Assembly: GCA_019115125.1 (NCBI GenBank) | Contig: DXEG01000005.1 | Span: 1-64,000 of the forward strand | Reading direction: 5' to 3' | DNA length: 64,000 nucleotides | Source of the DNA: Candidatus Blautia faecipullorum | Lineage (GTDB): Bacteria > Bacillota > Clostridia > Lachnospirales > Lachnospiraceae | In this document: positions 7,092 to 15,237 of the stretch, one piece after another | How positions within the stretch are numbered: position 1 is the stretch's first letter | Layout: each line of letters opens with the position of its first letter | Program-made: the position numbers and the translations under genes | Notes under the pieces: model-generated | What the model was told of the DNA's origin: nothing | Seen by the model: only the letters and a program-made list of their open reading frames with translations | Database searches by the model: none

Positions 7092-9383
7092 ATGATTGAA
7101 GAGAAACTGAGAAAACGTCTGAAAAAGGCTGCCGCCGCGGTAATCTGCATCAGCCTGCTGTTTCTTATATGCGGAGGAGTATTTTCCGCTTATCTTGAAA
7201 ATACAAGGAACCAGCTTCTCAGAGAACAGGTGATCATTGAAGCCGAAGAATATAAATCCAGAATCCTGAAGCAGCTCCGGGCAGACTTCCAGACGCTGTC
7301 AACGCTGTCTGTATTTCTTGGCAGTGAAGGCAGCTCGGACCGGGAGCTGCTGGCAGAACGGCTGTCGCAGACACAGAAATATAATGACTTTGTTACTATG
7401 GCCTATTATGATCAGAACCGCCGCGGCGTTATTTCCAACGAGGGAGAAACGCCTCTGTCCAACGCGGAGCTTTCGGAGCTTTCCGCCGAGGGACAGGAAG
7501 GTATCGAAAGGGCGCTGGCCGGAGAAACCACTGTCTCGAAACTGTTCGAAAGCACAATCACCAATCGCCGTGTATTCGCGTACAGCGTACCGGTTTACGA
7601 GGGCGGCCAGATAACAGGAGCCCTTGCCGCTACGGACCAGATTGAAATTTTCTCTGACATTCTGTCCGGAGACACCGTGCTGGGCGGAGGCGGTTATATT
7701 CATCTGATCGACTCCCGCGGAGACTTCCTGATCTATTCTTCCAAAACTGTGATCCAGAATGCAACTTCTTCTATCTTTGAGGGGCCTTACCTGTCGGAAG
7801 CGTCCACAAATGAAGTACGCCAAGCCATGAAAAATCAGAAGAGGATCTTTTCCACCTTTTCCTATGAAGGAAGGACATATCCTTTCCTGCTGGAGCCGAT
7901 AGGTCTGAACGACTGGTATCTGTTCTGCGTCAATACAGGAGAAGGATTAGCCGCCGGCCCCGGAAGCTCCACGCGGGTAGCGCAGATCATGTTTGCAGCC
8001 ACAGTCCTTCTTATTGTCCTGCTGATGATATACAGCTTCCGTATTCTGCGCAGCTACAGCCAGGAGCTGCTGCATCTGGCCTATTACGATCCACTCACCG
8101 GAGCGGAAAATATGTCCCGTTTCCGTCAGCGGCTGACAGAAACACTGAAGACAAGTCAGGGAAGCATCACTGCGCTCACTATCCGCCACTTTCCTTTTCT
8201 CATAGAGATATTCGGCAAAGAAAAGGCGGATCAGCTTCTTTGTGAGATCAAGGAGATTGCGAATAAACATATGGAGCCCGGCGAGTTTCTCTGTCATGAT
8301 GCCGAGGACCGGTTCTACCTCTTTTTCAGAGAAACCGATACGGCTGTCATCCGCCGTCGCCTGAAGGCCTTCATCAAAGAAGTGGAAGAAATTTCTTTAT
8401 TCAGCAGCACCGATTACCAGCTTGCCGTTTACTGCGGAGTCACGATATCCTCGATCAGTGACGATCCCGCGGCTGAGGCGGAAAGTATGCTTACCAGGAT
8501 CCATTTTGCCCTGGACAAAGCAAAGGGAGGCCACAGCAGCACTGTCTGGTTTTTTGATACGGAGCTGCACAAGCAGGAGGAGCTGGAGAATTATATCGAA
8601 AGCCACATGCACAGCGCTCTGCAGAACGGGGAATTCAAACTGTTTCTGCAGCCAAAAATGGATCTCAGAAACGGCGCTCTGAACGGCGCGGAGGCGCTTG
8701 TGCGCTGGCAGACCGGATCCGGAAAGATGATCTTTCCCAATCAGTTTATTCCTCTGTTTGAAATGAACGGTTTCTGTATAAGTCTGGATCTTTATATGGT
8801 CGAGCGCGCGTGCCGCCAGATCCGCTTCTGGATAGACAATGGGATGGAGCCTGTTCCCATCTCTGTAAATCAGTCCAGGCTGCTGTTTTTTGAGGGAGCT
8901 TATGTGCAGAAGCTTACACAGCTTCTTAAAAAATACAGGATTCCCGCCCGCTATATCACTCTGGAAATCCTGGAGGGACTGGCTCTTGATAATATCGATG
9001 AGCTGAATACAAAGATCATCCAGCTTCAGAAGCTTGGATTCCGGATCTCCCTGGATGATTTTGGAAGCGGATATTCTTCCCTGAACATACTTGGGAACCT
9101 GAAAATTGACGAGGTTAAGCTGGACAGAGACTTCCTGATCAACGCCGCCGGGCAGGAACAGGGCCGGGTGAAACTGATCATGGAGGAAATCGTCCGTCTG
9201 GCCGGACGGCTTGGCATTTCCACGCTGGCCGAAGGCGTGGAGACCAAGGAGGATGAAGAGCTGCTGCGGGCTATCGGCTGCGGCGCCGGCCAGGGCTATC
9301 TGTACAGCCGCCCTTTAAGCGCTCCGGATTTTGATGAGAGATATATGAAAACAAGATCCCAGGAAGCTGAGATTTTCCTGTAA
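7092..9383 (+). CDS. Membrane EAL c-di-GMP phosphodiesterase with degenerate GGDEF
   Basis: 763 residues. A first membrane segment at about 13-33 and a second at about 298-318 enclose an extracellular dCache-like sensor (YDQNRRGVISNEG, YSVPVYEGGQITGALAATD). A degenerate GGDEF domain (about 330-495) has HDAEDRF where the active loop should be, so it should not make c-di-GMP. The EAL domain (about 505-755) keeps EALVRW, the LEILEG glutamate, LDDFGSGYSS and AEGVET, so it is probably an active phosphodiesterase. It is monocistronic and divergent from cooS; TTGACA at 6991 may be its -35 element. The expected role is to lower c-di-GMP in response to an external small ligand, which is not identifiable here. 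Confidence 0.9.
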   Translation: MIEEKLRKRLKKAAAAVICISLLFLICGGVFSAYLENTRNQLLREQVIIEAEEYKSRILKQLRADFQTLSTLSVFLGSEGSSDRELLAERLSQTQKYNDFVTMAYYDQNRRGVISNEGETPLSNAELSELSAEGQEGIERALAGETTVSKLFESTITNRRVFAYSVPVYEGGQITGALAATDQIEIFSDILSGDTVLGGGGYIHLIDSRGDFLIYSSKTVIQNATSSIFEGPYLSEASTNEVRQAMKNQKRIFSTFSYEGRTYPFLLEPIGLNDWYLFCVNTGEGLAAGPGSSTRVAQIMFAATVLLIVLLMIYSFRILRSYSQELLHLAYYDPLTGAENMSRFRQRLTETLKTSQGSITALTIRHFPFLIEIFGKEKADQLLCEIKEIANKHMEPGEFLCHDAEDRFYLFFRETDTAVIRRRLKAFIKEVEEISLFSSTDYQLAVYCGVTISSISDDPAAEAESMLTRIHFALDKAKGGHSSTVWFFDTELHKQEELENYIESHMHSALQNGEFKLFLQPKMDLRNGALNGAEALVRWQTGSGKMIFPNQFIPLFEMNGFCISLDLYMVERACRQIRFWIDNGMEPVPISVNQSRLLFFEGAYVQKLTQLLKKYRIPARYITLEILEGLALDNIDELNTKIIQLQKLGFRISLDDFGSGYSSLNILGNLKIDEVKLDRDFLINAAGQEQGRVKLIMEEIVRLAGRLGISTLAEGVETKEDEELLRAIGCGAGQGYLYSRPLSAPDFDERYMKTRSQEAEIFL

Positions 9384-9385
9384 AA

Positions 9386-9425
9386 TGAAACAAGCACCTG
9401 TCATAATGAGCAGATGCTTGTTTCA
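9386..9425. terminator. Bidirectional hairpin between EAL gene and eutP operon
   Basis: TGAAACAAGCA at 9386-9396 pairs with TGCTTGTTTCA at 9415-9425. It starts 2 nt after the EAL stop and lies 38 nt past the eutP stop. On the minus strand it runs into TTTCATTTTAC. Confidence 0.7.
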
Positions 9426-9462
9426 ATGGCTGTCTTATTATATGTTATATTTTCACCGACTG

Positions 9463-9993
9463 CTACAAAATCTCTTCCGGATATTCCACGCCTTCCGGCA
9501 GTGGATCCCACTCGTTCAGTCCAAGTTTCTGTTTAAATTTCGCCTGTTCAAGAGTAAGCGTCGGCAGATCCTCCTTCAGATAATCCAGCAGCTCGTCAAT
9601 CCCCTCTCTGGTCACATTATTCACCAGAAAGATCCTCTCACAGCCCGCGTTGATCAGCCATTGCCTGACCATGGGGATATTCGCGTAAGGGGAATCGGTT
9701 TTTGTGATAATTCCGATCAGCGGGCGCTGTATAAAAGCGCGGCTGCTGTCTCCAAAAAGATTAAACGGCTCGTCCGCCGCCTGGACAATGGCCACCACGT
9801 CCGCCTCGAAGGAAAAACAGGCCAGCCCTACGCTGAACCGCTTGGATTCCGCGTATTCGCCGGGCGAGTCAATGGTATCGTCCGCCGTATTCGTATATTG
9901 GGTTTTTATATAATGAAGCTCCTCTCCCTTCAAAGCCTGAGTCAGAGAGGTCTTTCCAGCTTCGCTTCTTCCCATGAGAAATATTTTTTTCAT
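9463..9993 (-). CDS. eutP: EutP/PduV-family small GTPase
   Basis: A 176-residue P-loop protein: Walker A GRSEAGKTS at residues 8-16, G3-like IDSPGEY near 42, and an NKxD-like TKTDS near 98. These match EutP/PduV, the Ras-like protein that accompanies ethanolamine and propanediol microcompartments and has been linked to acetate kinase activity or shell positioning. It is the last gene of a three-gene operon after two EutS-like shell genes (26-nt gap). No metabolic enzyme lies in the operon, so it appears to be a satellite set that would serve a shell encoded elsewhere. ATG 9993 is preceded by AAGG; assignment by motif is secure, the exact role is not. Confidence 0.88.
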   Translation of the reverse strand: MKKIFLMGRSEAGKTSLTQALKGEELHYIKTQYTNTADDTIDSPGEYAESKRFSVGLACFSFEADVVAIVQAADEPFNLFGDSSRAFIQRPLIGIITKTDSPYANIPMVRQWLINAGCERIFLVNNVTREGIDELLDYLKEDLPTLTLEQAKFKQKLGLNEWDPLPEGVEYPEEIL

Positions 9994-10019
9994 CTTGTCA
10001 CCTTACTTTGGCCGCTTCC

Positions 10020-10448
10020 TCAGCTTTTGTGAATTTCACAGGTCTTAAAATCTAATGTATCAGCAAAAAAGCGAACCACTTCCTCCACCGCGGCCTCCAC
10101 CTGGGCCAGTCCCCCGGTAAGAATCAGGGAGCCGCAGAAACGATCCATAAAGCCGATCTGCACATGGGCGCTCTTCACCGCCACGTCCGCCGCTACCACA
10201 ACTGCCTCCCAGGGTGTAAAGCGGAGCATCCCTATAGATTCTCCTCTGTGATCCTCCCCTTCATGTACGCCTATATGCAAAGCCAGATTCTGATAGATAC
10301 GTTCCTCCGACGGCGTTAATATATGCGCCAGGCAGACCTCCTTGCCCGGTACACGGACCCGGGTCATACGGAGCTTTTTCCCTTTGAGGTGTTCATAGTC
10401 ATCGTGGAACAGCTTTTCCAGAAGTTCCTCCTTCGTCATTCGAGCCAT
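10020..10448 (-). CDS. EutS/PduU-like microcompartment shell protein, second copy
   Basis: 142 residues with the circularly permuted BMC fold of EutS/PduU: an early KEVCLAHILTP strand, GESIGMLRFTPWEAVVVAADVAVKSA, and GSLILTGGLAQVEAAVEEVV at the end. It carries an N-terminal extension of about 25 residues compared with the neighbouring copy, with charged residues that could form an internal plug or anchoring helix. ATG 10448 follows AGGAAG with a short spacer. The two copies share the same motifs but differ widely elsewhere, so they are old paralogues that may form mixed hexamers. Shell location is inferred from family. Confidence 0.88.
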   Translation of the reverse strand: MARMTKEELLEKLFHDDYEHLKGKKLRMTRVRVPGKEVCLAHILTPSEERIYQNLALHIGVHEGEDHRGESIGMLRFTPWEAVVVAADVAVKSAHVQIGFMDRFCGSLILTGGLAQVEAAVEEVVRFFADTLDFKTCEIHKS

Positions 10449-10459
10449 GCGCGCACTTC

Positions 10460-10825
10460 CTATCTTTTTGTAATATTGCAGACCACATATCCAAGAGAAT
10501 CCCGGAAATAGTTCACGATCTCAGTAAGAGCTGACGTGACGTCCGAAATTTCGCCTGTGATGATCAGGGTTCCTGTAAACCTGTCCGCGAATCCCAGATA
10601 AACGTTCCCGCTCTTCACCGCGATGTCCGACGCGATCACGGCCGATTCGGGAGGAGTCATATTCATAATCCCTATGGCCGACGACCGGTAATCTACCTCG
10701 GGGTTCAGGCCAAGCTTCTGGTATATGATCGGAGACGGGCCGCCCATTACATGGGCAAAGGTGATTTCCTTGCCTGCCACTGTTTCCTGTACGATTCTTA
10801 TCTGTTCTCCATGATCATTTGCCAT
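10460..10825 (-). CDS. eutS: EutS/PduU-like microcompartment shell protein
   Basis: 121 residues of the permuted BMC family: KEITFAHVMGGPSP, SAIGIMNMTPPESAVIASDIAVKSG, and GTLIITGEISDVTSALTEIV. ATG 10825 is chosen over the upstream in-frame ATG 10888 because GAGAGGA lies just before it and the product then has the normal EutS length. First gene of the operon, 11 nt from the second shell gene. EutS forms a bent hexamer thought to shape shell edges, and its beta-barrel side can bind cargo. Without standard BMC-H, BMC-T or BMC-P genes here, it cannot form a full shell on its own. Confidence 0.9.
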   Translation of the reverse strand: MANDHGEQIRIVQETVAGKEITFAHVMGGPSPIIYQKLGLNPEVDYRSSAIGIMNMTPPESAVIASDIAVKSGNVYLGFADRFTGTLIITGEISDVTSALTEIVNYFRDSLGYVVCNITKR

Positions 10826-10962
10826 CTGTTTATCCTCTCTTTCAGAAATTTTCCTCTTGATCAGGTGTATAAAAACAAAATATCCCAAACAAAATCGTTC
10901 AAGATATTTTTCTTTTCGTCTTTTCTGTTCCGTAACGCAATACAGATATTGCTTCTGTAAAA

Positions 10963-10991
10963 ATCATACTATCGCAGATTTTTTCTGTCAA
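10963..10991 (-). promoter_or_regulatory. Sigma-A promoter of the shell-protein operon
   Basis: Minus-strand TTGACA (10991-10986), a 17-bp spacer, and TATGAT (10968-10963). The leader to ATG 10825 is about 130 nt and AT-rich, with a weak AAATATC/GATATTT pairing but no recognisable EutV/EutW antiterminator hairpins. Confidence 0.78.
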
Positions 10992-11052
10992 GTTGAAATC
11001 CTTTTGTATTCTGGTAATATTTTACGGTTTTCCATAAAAATCATTCATTTCT

Positions 11053-11409
11053 TCAAGGCTGTTTCCTCAGAATCTTATCCATACTCTTTCCTTTTGCCAG
11101 CTCATCCACCAGCTTATCCAGATAACGGATATCTCTCATAAGAGGGTCCTCAATATTTTCAACCCGTACCTTACATACTACTCCTTTTATCAGCTTTCGG
11201 CTTTCATTCATCTCCGGAGCGCCGCGAAAAAAATCTTCATAGGTAACGCTGCTTCTGCTTATTTTTTCAAGCTCCGCCTGGCTGTATCCGGTAAGCCAGC
11301 AGATGATTTCATCTACCTCTTCTTTCGCCCTTCCCTTTCTGACAGCTTTATTTACAAGCAGGGGATAAATCTTAGAAAATTCCATTTTATATATTTTATC
11401 ATTACTCAT
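11053..11409 (-). CDS. DUF2200 family protein
   Basis: 118 residues matching the DUF2200 pattern: [18 protein letters not shown] at the start, [12 protein letters not shown] in the middle, and [25 protein letters not shown] toward the end. It is a cytosolic, helical protein; the function of the family is unknown. AAGGAG precedes ATG 11409. The 37-nt gap to the upstream transporter gene makes cotranscription likely. Genes of this family are usually scattered single genes, so the neighbours give no strong clue. Confidence 0.85.
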   Translation of the reverse strand: MSNDKIYKMEFSKIYPLLVNKAVRKGRAKEEVDEIICWLTGYSQAELEKISRSSVTYEDFFRGAPEMNESRKLIKGVVCKVRVENIEDPLMRDIRYLDKLVDELAKGKSMDKILRKQP

Positions 11410-11446
11410 AGCTTCTCCTTTTCTCTGATCCGGTATTTTTCTGCTT

Positions 11447-11860
11447 TTACAGAACCATCACCAGGGTTCCCATCGTGATCAGGACGCAGCCGGCAAGAGA
11501 TTTCGCCGTAAATTCCTCGTGCAGGAACACAAAAGCCAGTATCAATGTTATGACGACGCTGAGCTTGTCAATGGGCACCACCTTGGAGGCGTCGCCCAAC
11601 TGCAGCGCGCGGTAATAGCAAAGCCATGACGCTCCTGTCGCCAGCCCGGACAGAATCAGAAAAACCCAGCTTTTTTTACTGATCTGCGCGATGCCGTTTT
11701 GGGTGTTCGTCAGAAATACCATGCCCCACGCCATGATAACCACCACCACCGTCCTGATCGCTGTGGCAAGATTGGAATTCACCCCTTCGATTCCAACCTT
11801 TGCCAGAATAGATGTCAGCGCCGCGAATACTGCCGAAAGTAACGCAAATATCATCCACAT
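11447..11860 (-). CDS. Single-domain EamA/DMT transporter
   Basis: 137 residues with four or five hydrophobic segments and one EamA unit: [18 protein letters not shown] at the start and [16 protein letters not shown] plus [13 protein letters not shown] near the end. Most EamA proteins have two such units, so this one should work as a dimer, like small multidrug transporters. ATG 11860 is chosen for GGAG 8 nt upstream. Substrate unknown. It precedes the DUF2200 gene, with which it is probably cotranscribed. Confidence 0.85.
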   Translation of the reverse strand: MWMIFALLSAVFAALTSILAKVGIEGVNSNLATAIRTVVVVIMAWGMVFLTNTQNGIAQISKKSWVFLILSGLATGASWLCYYRALQLGDASKVVPIDKLSVVITLILAFVFLHEEFTAKSLAGCVLITMGTLVMVL

Positions 11861-12038
11861 AATCAAGTCTCCTTCTTTTTTATGATACCATTACTGCCCA
11901 TATGCCGCCGTTTCCATACACAAAACATCCGCGAAAACCGCCGCCCGGCTGATAAATATATATACATTATATCCCTGTATCATAATATAGTAAATGCAAA
12001 AGGAGAAGCAATACCGCTCCGGCAAGAAAATTTTTTCC

Positions 12039-12539
12039 TTATGAGTGATTCTTCAAAATCTCCTCCGCCGTCTGCTCCGGCGTAAGACCCGAGACATCGA
12101 TCTTCTCTGTCTCAAGCCCTCCATAGAGACAAAGCCGTCCGATGCTTCTCTCAATAATCTCCCCTGAGCGGATCCCGGCCTCCACGTCTCTCTCCAGCCT
12201 TTTCCGCAGGGACGCCTCCTGGCAAATCAGTGAGATACAATGTACCGTACATTCGTCTGCGTCGAGCTTTGACAGCAGCCCGTCTATGATCGACTGCTCG
12301 TGCATCACCCAACAGAAAACGATATTATCATAAGCGCTGCAGTGTATAAGCTGATTCAATAAAAAACAGATATTCTCCATCACCATTTTTTTCGTTTCCG
12401 GAGTGACCTGAAAAGGATTCATGTCCCAGCACCAGTCCCCATCCAGAAACACACAGTTGGCAAGCTTTGTTTTCAGTATCTGACAGGCCGTTGTTTTTCC
12501 AACTCCCATAGTCCCGCCGACCATATAAATATTTTTCAT
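12039..12539 (-). CDS. AAA-type nucleotide-binding kinase-like protein
   Basis: 166 residues. The N-terminus has a kinase-type P-loop (GGTMGVGKTT, residues 7-16), followed by LDGDWCWD, reminiscent of the DGD(D/S) segment of small-molecule kinases. SLRKRLERDVEAG could be the lid arginines. It belongs to the broad shikimate kinase/chloramphenicol phosphotransferase-like group; the substrate cannot be told. ATG 12539 was chosen because it starts right before the P-loop strand and leaves 14 nt to the upstream DMT gene. Cotranscription with that gene is likely. Cytoplasmic. Confidence 0.75.
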   Translation of the reverse strand: MKNIYMVGGTMGVGKTTACQILKTKLANCVFLDGDWCWDMNPFQVTPETKKMVMENICFLLNQLIHCSAYDNIVFCWVMHEQSIIDGLLSKLDADECTVHCISLICQEASLRKRLERDVEAGIRSGEIIERSIGRLCLYGGLETEKIDVSGLTPEQTAEEILKNHS

Positions 12540-12553
12540 GATTTTTCCATTCC

Positions 12554-13447
12554 TCAGCTTCGTTTTACAAATATCCTGCTTTCCGAAAGCAGCAGGCCCC
12601 CCAGCGTCAGGACGGTTCCCAGACCTGTCATCCATGTAAAGGGCTCGTGAAGGATCACCACGGAAGCCGCTACCGTAATGACGGGAACCAGGTAAATATA
12701 AACGCTGGTCTTGACCGCCCCAAGAAGCCTCATCGCAAAATTCCATGTAACAAAGCATAAAGCGGAGGCTCCCAGTCCCAGAAACAGAATATTCAACAGA
12801 TTCACCGGATTCCTGAAGCAGCTCAGATCTGGGTGAAAGTCAAAAAAGATCAGCGCCGGTATCATAAACAGAATACCGTAGAAAAAAATCCTTCTGGTGG
12901 ATAAAACCGTGTTATAACCGTAATCACTGATCTTTCTTGTAAGGATCGAGTAAACAGCCCACAGAAGCGCCGCAAGAAGCGCCAGCAGATCCCCCGCGGG
13001 ATTAAGCTGAAGCGCGGAGCCGTTAAAGCTGATCAGCACAATCCCAGCCATAGCCACCACAAAGCCTACAAAGAAATTTACCCGCAGCTTCTCGTCCTTT
13101 TTCAGAAACACCCTGGACAGGATCGCCGTAAAAAACGGCGCCACCGAAATAATTACACCCACATTGGACGCCATCGTAAAGGTCAGGGCAATATTTTCCA
13201 TCAAATAATATAAACACACTCCCGACAGCCCGGCCGCCGCAAAAACGGCTTCTTTTTTCCAGTCTGTATTTTTGAGAGGTCGGGGACAGGCAAGAAACAG
13301 CGCCAGAAATCCGATCACAAAACGGATAAACAGTATTTCCACCGGCTGAAGCGCCTTCAGAAGCACCTTGGTAGAGATAAAGGTGGTTCCCCAGATCATT
13401 ATCGTTATCAAAGCGGCCAGATGGCCTTTCGTCTCATATTTATTCAT
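12554..13447 (-). CDS. DMT/EamA family transporter
   Basis: A 297-residue, ten-helix inner-membrane protein with two EamA units: IMIWGTTFISTKVLLKALQP opens the first and LLALLAALLWAVYSILTRK the second; ILHEPFTWMTGLG is the conserved end of the second unit. Such proteins export amino acids, nucleobases or other metabolites; the substrate cannot be assigned. ATG 13447 (GGAG 9 nt upstream) is preferred to ATG 13465, which would overlap the ribosome site. It leads a likely two-gene operon with the downstream kinase-like gene. Confidence 0.87.
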   Translation of the reverse strand: MNKYETKGHLAALITIMIWGTTFISTKVLLKALQPVEILFIRFVIGFLALFLACPRPLKNTDWKKEAVFAAAGLSGVCLYYLMENIALTFTMASNVGVIISVAPFFTAILSRVFLKKDEKLRVNFFVGFVVAMAGIVLISFNGSALQLNPAGDLLALLAALLWAVYSILTRKISDYGYNTVLSTRRIFFYGILFMIPALIFFDFHPDLSCFRNPVNLLNILFLGLGASALCFVTWNFAMRLLGAVKTSVYIYLVPVITVAASVVILHEPFTWMTGLGTVLTLGGLLLSESRIFVKRS

Positions 13448-13673
13448 CCTGTATTTCTCCTGCATCTAATTATTTCCACGGTCAGCAAGCCGGACAGACA
13501 TATGCCTGCATGTCCATTTCGCCATGCCGGCAGCATGGTTTTCACTTTACAGCGTTTCCCGCCAGGTCTGGAAAATCATTTCCCGGACGTCCGCCCGGCG
13601 CCGCTGCCAGTCTTCATTATATCATCCGGCGTTTCAAAAGGCTTGTAAAATATCTTCTTTTTAAACAGATATT

Positions 13674-14420
13674 TTAAAAAACGTTCAGCCATATACGGAT
13701 CATACCCAGAATCAGCAGATGGACAGGATAAAACCAATAAAAGAACCATTTGGAAAAGTTTTTTCCCTTTTCCATGCGTCTGCCATTGTACAGATAAAGA
13801 ACCACGGCTCCGGAGAGGAGAATTCCCACGATACTTTCCAGCGCGTAAATCAGGTTCGTTCCCACGGAAAAACGCCCCGCGCCTCCGGCATAATTCAGGA
13901 CTCCGAACATAACCGCCGCTGCCGCGAAGGCCGCTTTCAGCCTTTCCTCCGAGCCTTCCGCCCAGATAAACAAAAGCGTAAACACCGGAGCCAGAAGCGC
14001 CCAGTCGGAAAAAAGCGAAAGAAACGTCAGGAACACGATCACCAGATTCCTTAACACCGTTTCTTTTATCCTGTCATGCGCAAGGAGGATCAGAAAACAC
14101 AGCAATAGAGTGAATATCATGTTCATCCCGTAGTACCCGATCACGCCGTTCTCTGTAAAAGCCAGACAGTATGGGATCTCAGAAATAAGAGCAAATACCG
14201 CCAGCCTTATCCCATATTTTTTCTTTGAACGGGTATAATGAAAGCCCTCCACAAGAAAATAACACATGGTAATCGCGGTAAAATACCCGATATTCAGGAA
14301 TACCTGCGCCAGAATAGTATCCTGATCCATAAAAACCGTGGATATGTGGTTCAGGAGCATGGTTCCCATGGCTATGTACTTAATAACGTCTCTGTTTAAA
14401 ACTTTGTATTTCTGATCCAT
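13674..14420 (-). CDS. TraX-family membrane protein
   Basis: 248 residues with about eight hydrophobic helices. LNRDVIKYIAMGTMLLNHIS and the mid-region FALISEIPYCLAF match TraX, the F-pilin acetylase family, and the C-terminal WFFYWFYPVHLLILGMIR is also typical. In Clostridia such genes occur on chromosomes away from conjugation loci, so a general acyltransferase role is more likely than pilin modification. ATG 14420 follows GGGAGGA by 6 nt; the longer frame would run into the upstream acetyltransferase gene, whose stop is 20 nt away. An AT-rich hairpin overlaps the stop at 13647-13675. Confidence 0.87.
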   Translation of the reverse strand: MDQKYKVLNRDVIKYIAMGTMLLNHISTVFMDQDTILAQVFLNIGYFTAITMCYFLVEGFHYTRSKKKYGIRLAVFALISEIPYCLAFTENGVIGYYGMNMIFTLLLCFLILLAHDRIKETVLRNLVIVFLTFLSLFSDWALLAPVFTLLFIWAEGSEERLKAAFAAAAVMFGVLNYAGGAGRFSVGTNLIYALESIVGILLSGAVVLYLYNGRRMEKGKNFSKWFFYWFYPVHLLILGMIRIWLNVF

Positions 14421-14439
14421 TTTCCGTCCTCCCCGGCTG

Positions 14440-14964
14440 TCACTTTTCAATCTGCGGTCTTGCCGCTATATACCGCTCATGAGGCATGTCCACGCCTTTA
14501 TAATGCTTTGTCCAGCAGTCTCTCACTGTCATACCGTTTCTTTGGGCGACTCTTTTAGACGCTGTATTAATATCTCTGATGATCGAACATACCTCCCCGG
14601 CATGGAGCGTCTCAAAAGCGTATTCCTTACATGCCCTTGCCGCTTCCGTGGCATAGCCCTTGTGCCAGAAGGCTCTCTGAAAAAGATAACCGATCTCCAG
14701 CACTTCCCCGTCTTTCCAGGGCTGCATTGTCAGCCCGCACTGGCCGATCACCTCACCGGTCTCCTTTAAAACCGCCGCCCAGAGCCCGAAGTCCCATTTC
14801 TTATATCTGGCGATCTGCCGGTCAAGCCACTCCTGCACCTCCTGGTCCGTGAAAGCGCCCTCGTAGGCATACATGGTTTCCTCATCCTGCAGTATTTTGC
14901 ACAGCGCGTCATAATCGCCCTGGTTCAGCTCCCGTAAATACATTCTTTCTGTCTCTATTACCAT
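14440..14964 (-). CDS. GNAT N-acetyltransferase, RimJ/RimL-like
   Basis: 174 residues with the GNAT order: TERMYLREL at residues 5-13, GEVIGQCGLTMQ (strand 4), EIGYLFQRAFWHKGYATEAA (acetyl-CoA pyrophosphate loop, HKGYATEA) and SKRVAQRNGM near 140. This is the RimJ/RimL branch that acetylates protein N-termini or small amines. ATG 14964 follows AAAGGAAG by 8 nt, and a consensus promoter lies about 60 nt upstream. It is probably cotranscribed with the TraX-like gene. Substrate unknown. Confidence 0.87.
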   Translation of the reverse strand: MVIETERMYLRELNQGDYDALCKILQDEETMYAYEGAFTDQEVQEWLDRQIARYKKWDFGLWAAVLKETGEVIGQCGLTMQPWKDGEVLEIGYLFQRAFWHKGYATEAARACKEYAFETLHAGEVCSIIRDINTASKRVAQRNGMTVRDCWTKHYKGVDMPHERYIAARPQIEK

Positions 14965-15016
14965 AAATCACGCTTCCTTTCCCCAATTTTCCGGAACCCT
15001 GTGTTCCCTTGCTTGC

Positions 15017-15046
15017 ATTATACTCTTTTCCCATATTTTCTGACAA
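15017..15046 (-). promoter_or_regulatory. Sigma-A promoter of the acetyltransferase gene
   Basis: Minus-strand TTGTCA (15046-15041), an 18-bp spacer, and TATAAT (15022-15017). The -35 box touches a short match to the dispersed repeat (AAAATGCCGGGAG, 15050-15062). Confidence 0.72.
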
Positions 15047-15165
15047 GTAAAAATGCCGGGAGCAAACAGCCGCCGCTTGACACCCGATCTGAAACACAGT
15101 AGTATAAATCACAATAACGCCGCAAAACGCGGAAATATCATATTTTCATACATATATGCCTTTGT

Positions 15166-15206
15166 CCTCTCTGTACAAGAGCATATACGGTTCTTGCACA
15201 GAGAGG
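15166..15206. promoter_or_regulatory. Long inverted repeat upstream of uvrA-like gene
   Basis: CCTCTCTGTACAAGAG (15166-15181) and TTCTTGCACAGAGAGG (15191-15206) pair at 14 of 16 positions around a 9-nt centre. A possible promoter, TTGTCC 15162-15167 and TATACG 15184-15189, overlaps the left arm. CCTCTCTGTACAAG occurs again exactly at 18558-18571 before the histidine phosphatase gene. A shared operator is the simplest reading; there is no T-run to make it a terminator. Confidence 0.6.
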
Positions 15207-15237
15207 GTATATAAGTAAAGAAAGAAGGAAATCCATT

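Noticed and set aside
15077-15108. MerR-type promoter (TTGACA, 20-bp spacer, TATAAA) before the UvrA-like gene
   Set aside because: The spacer has no dyad and the long inverted repeat with a nearer promoter fits better.
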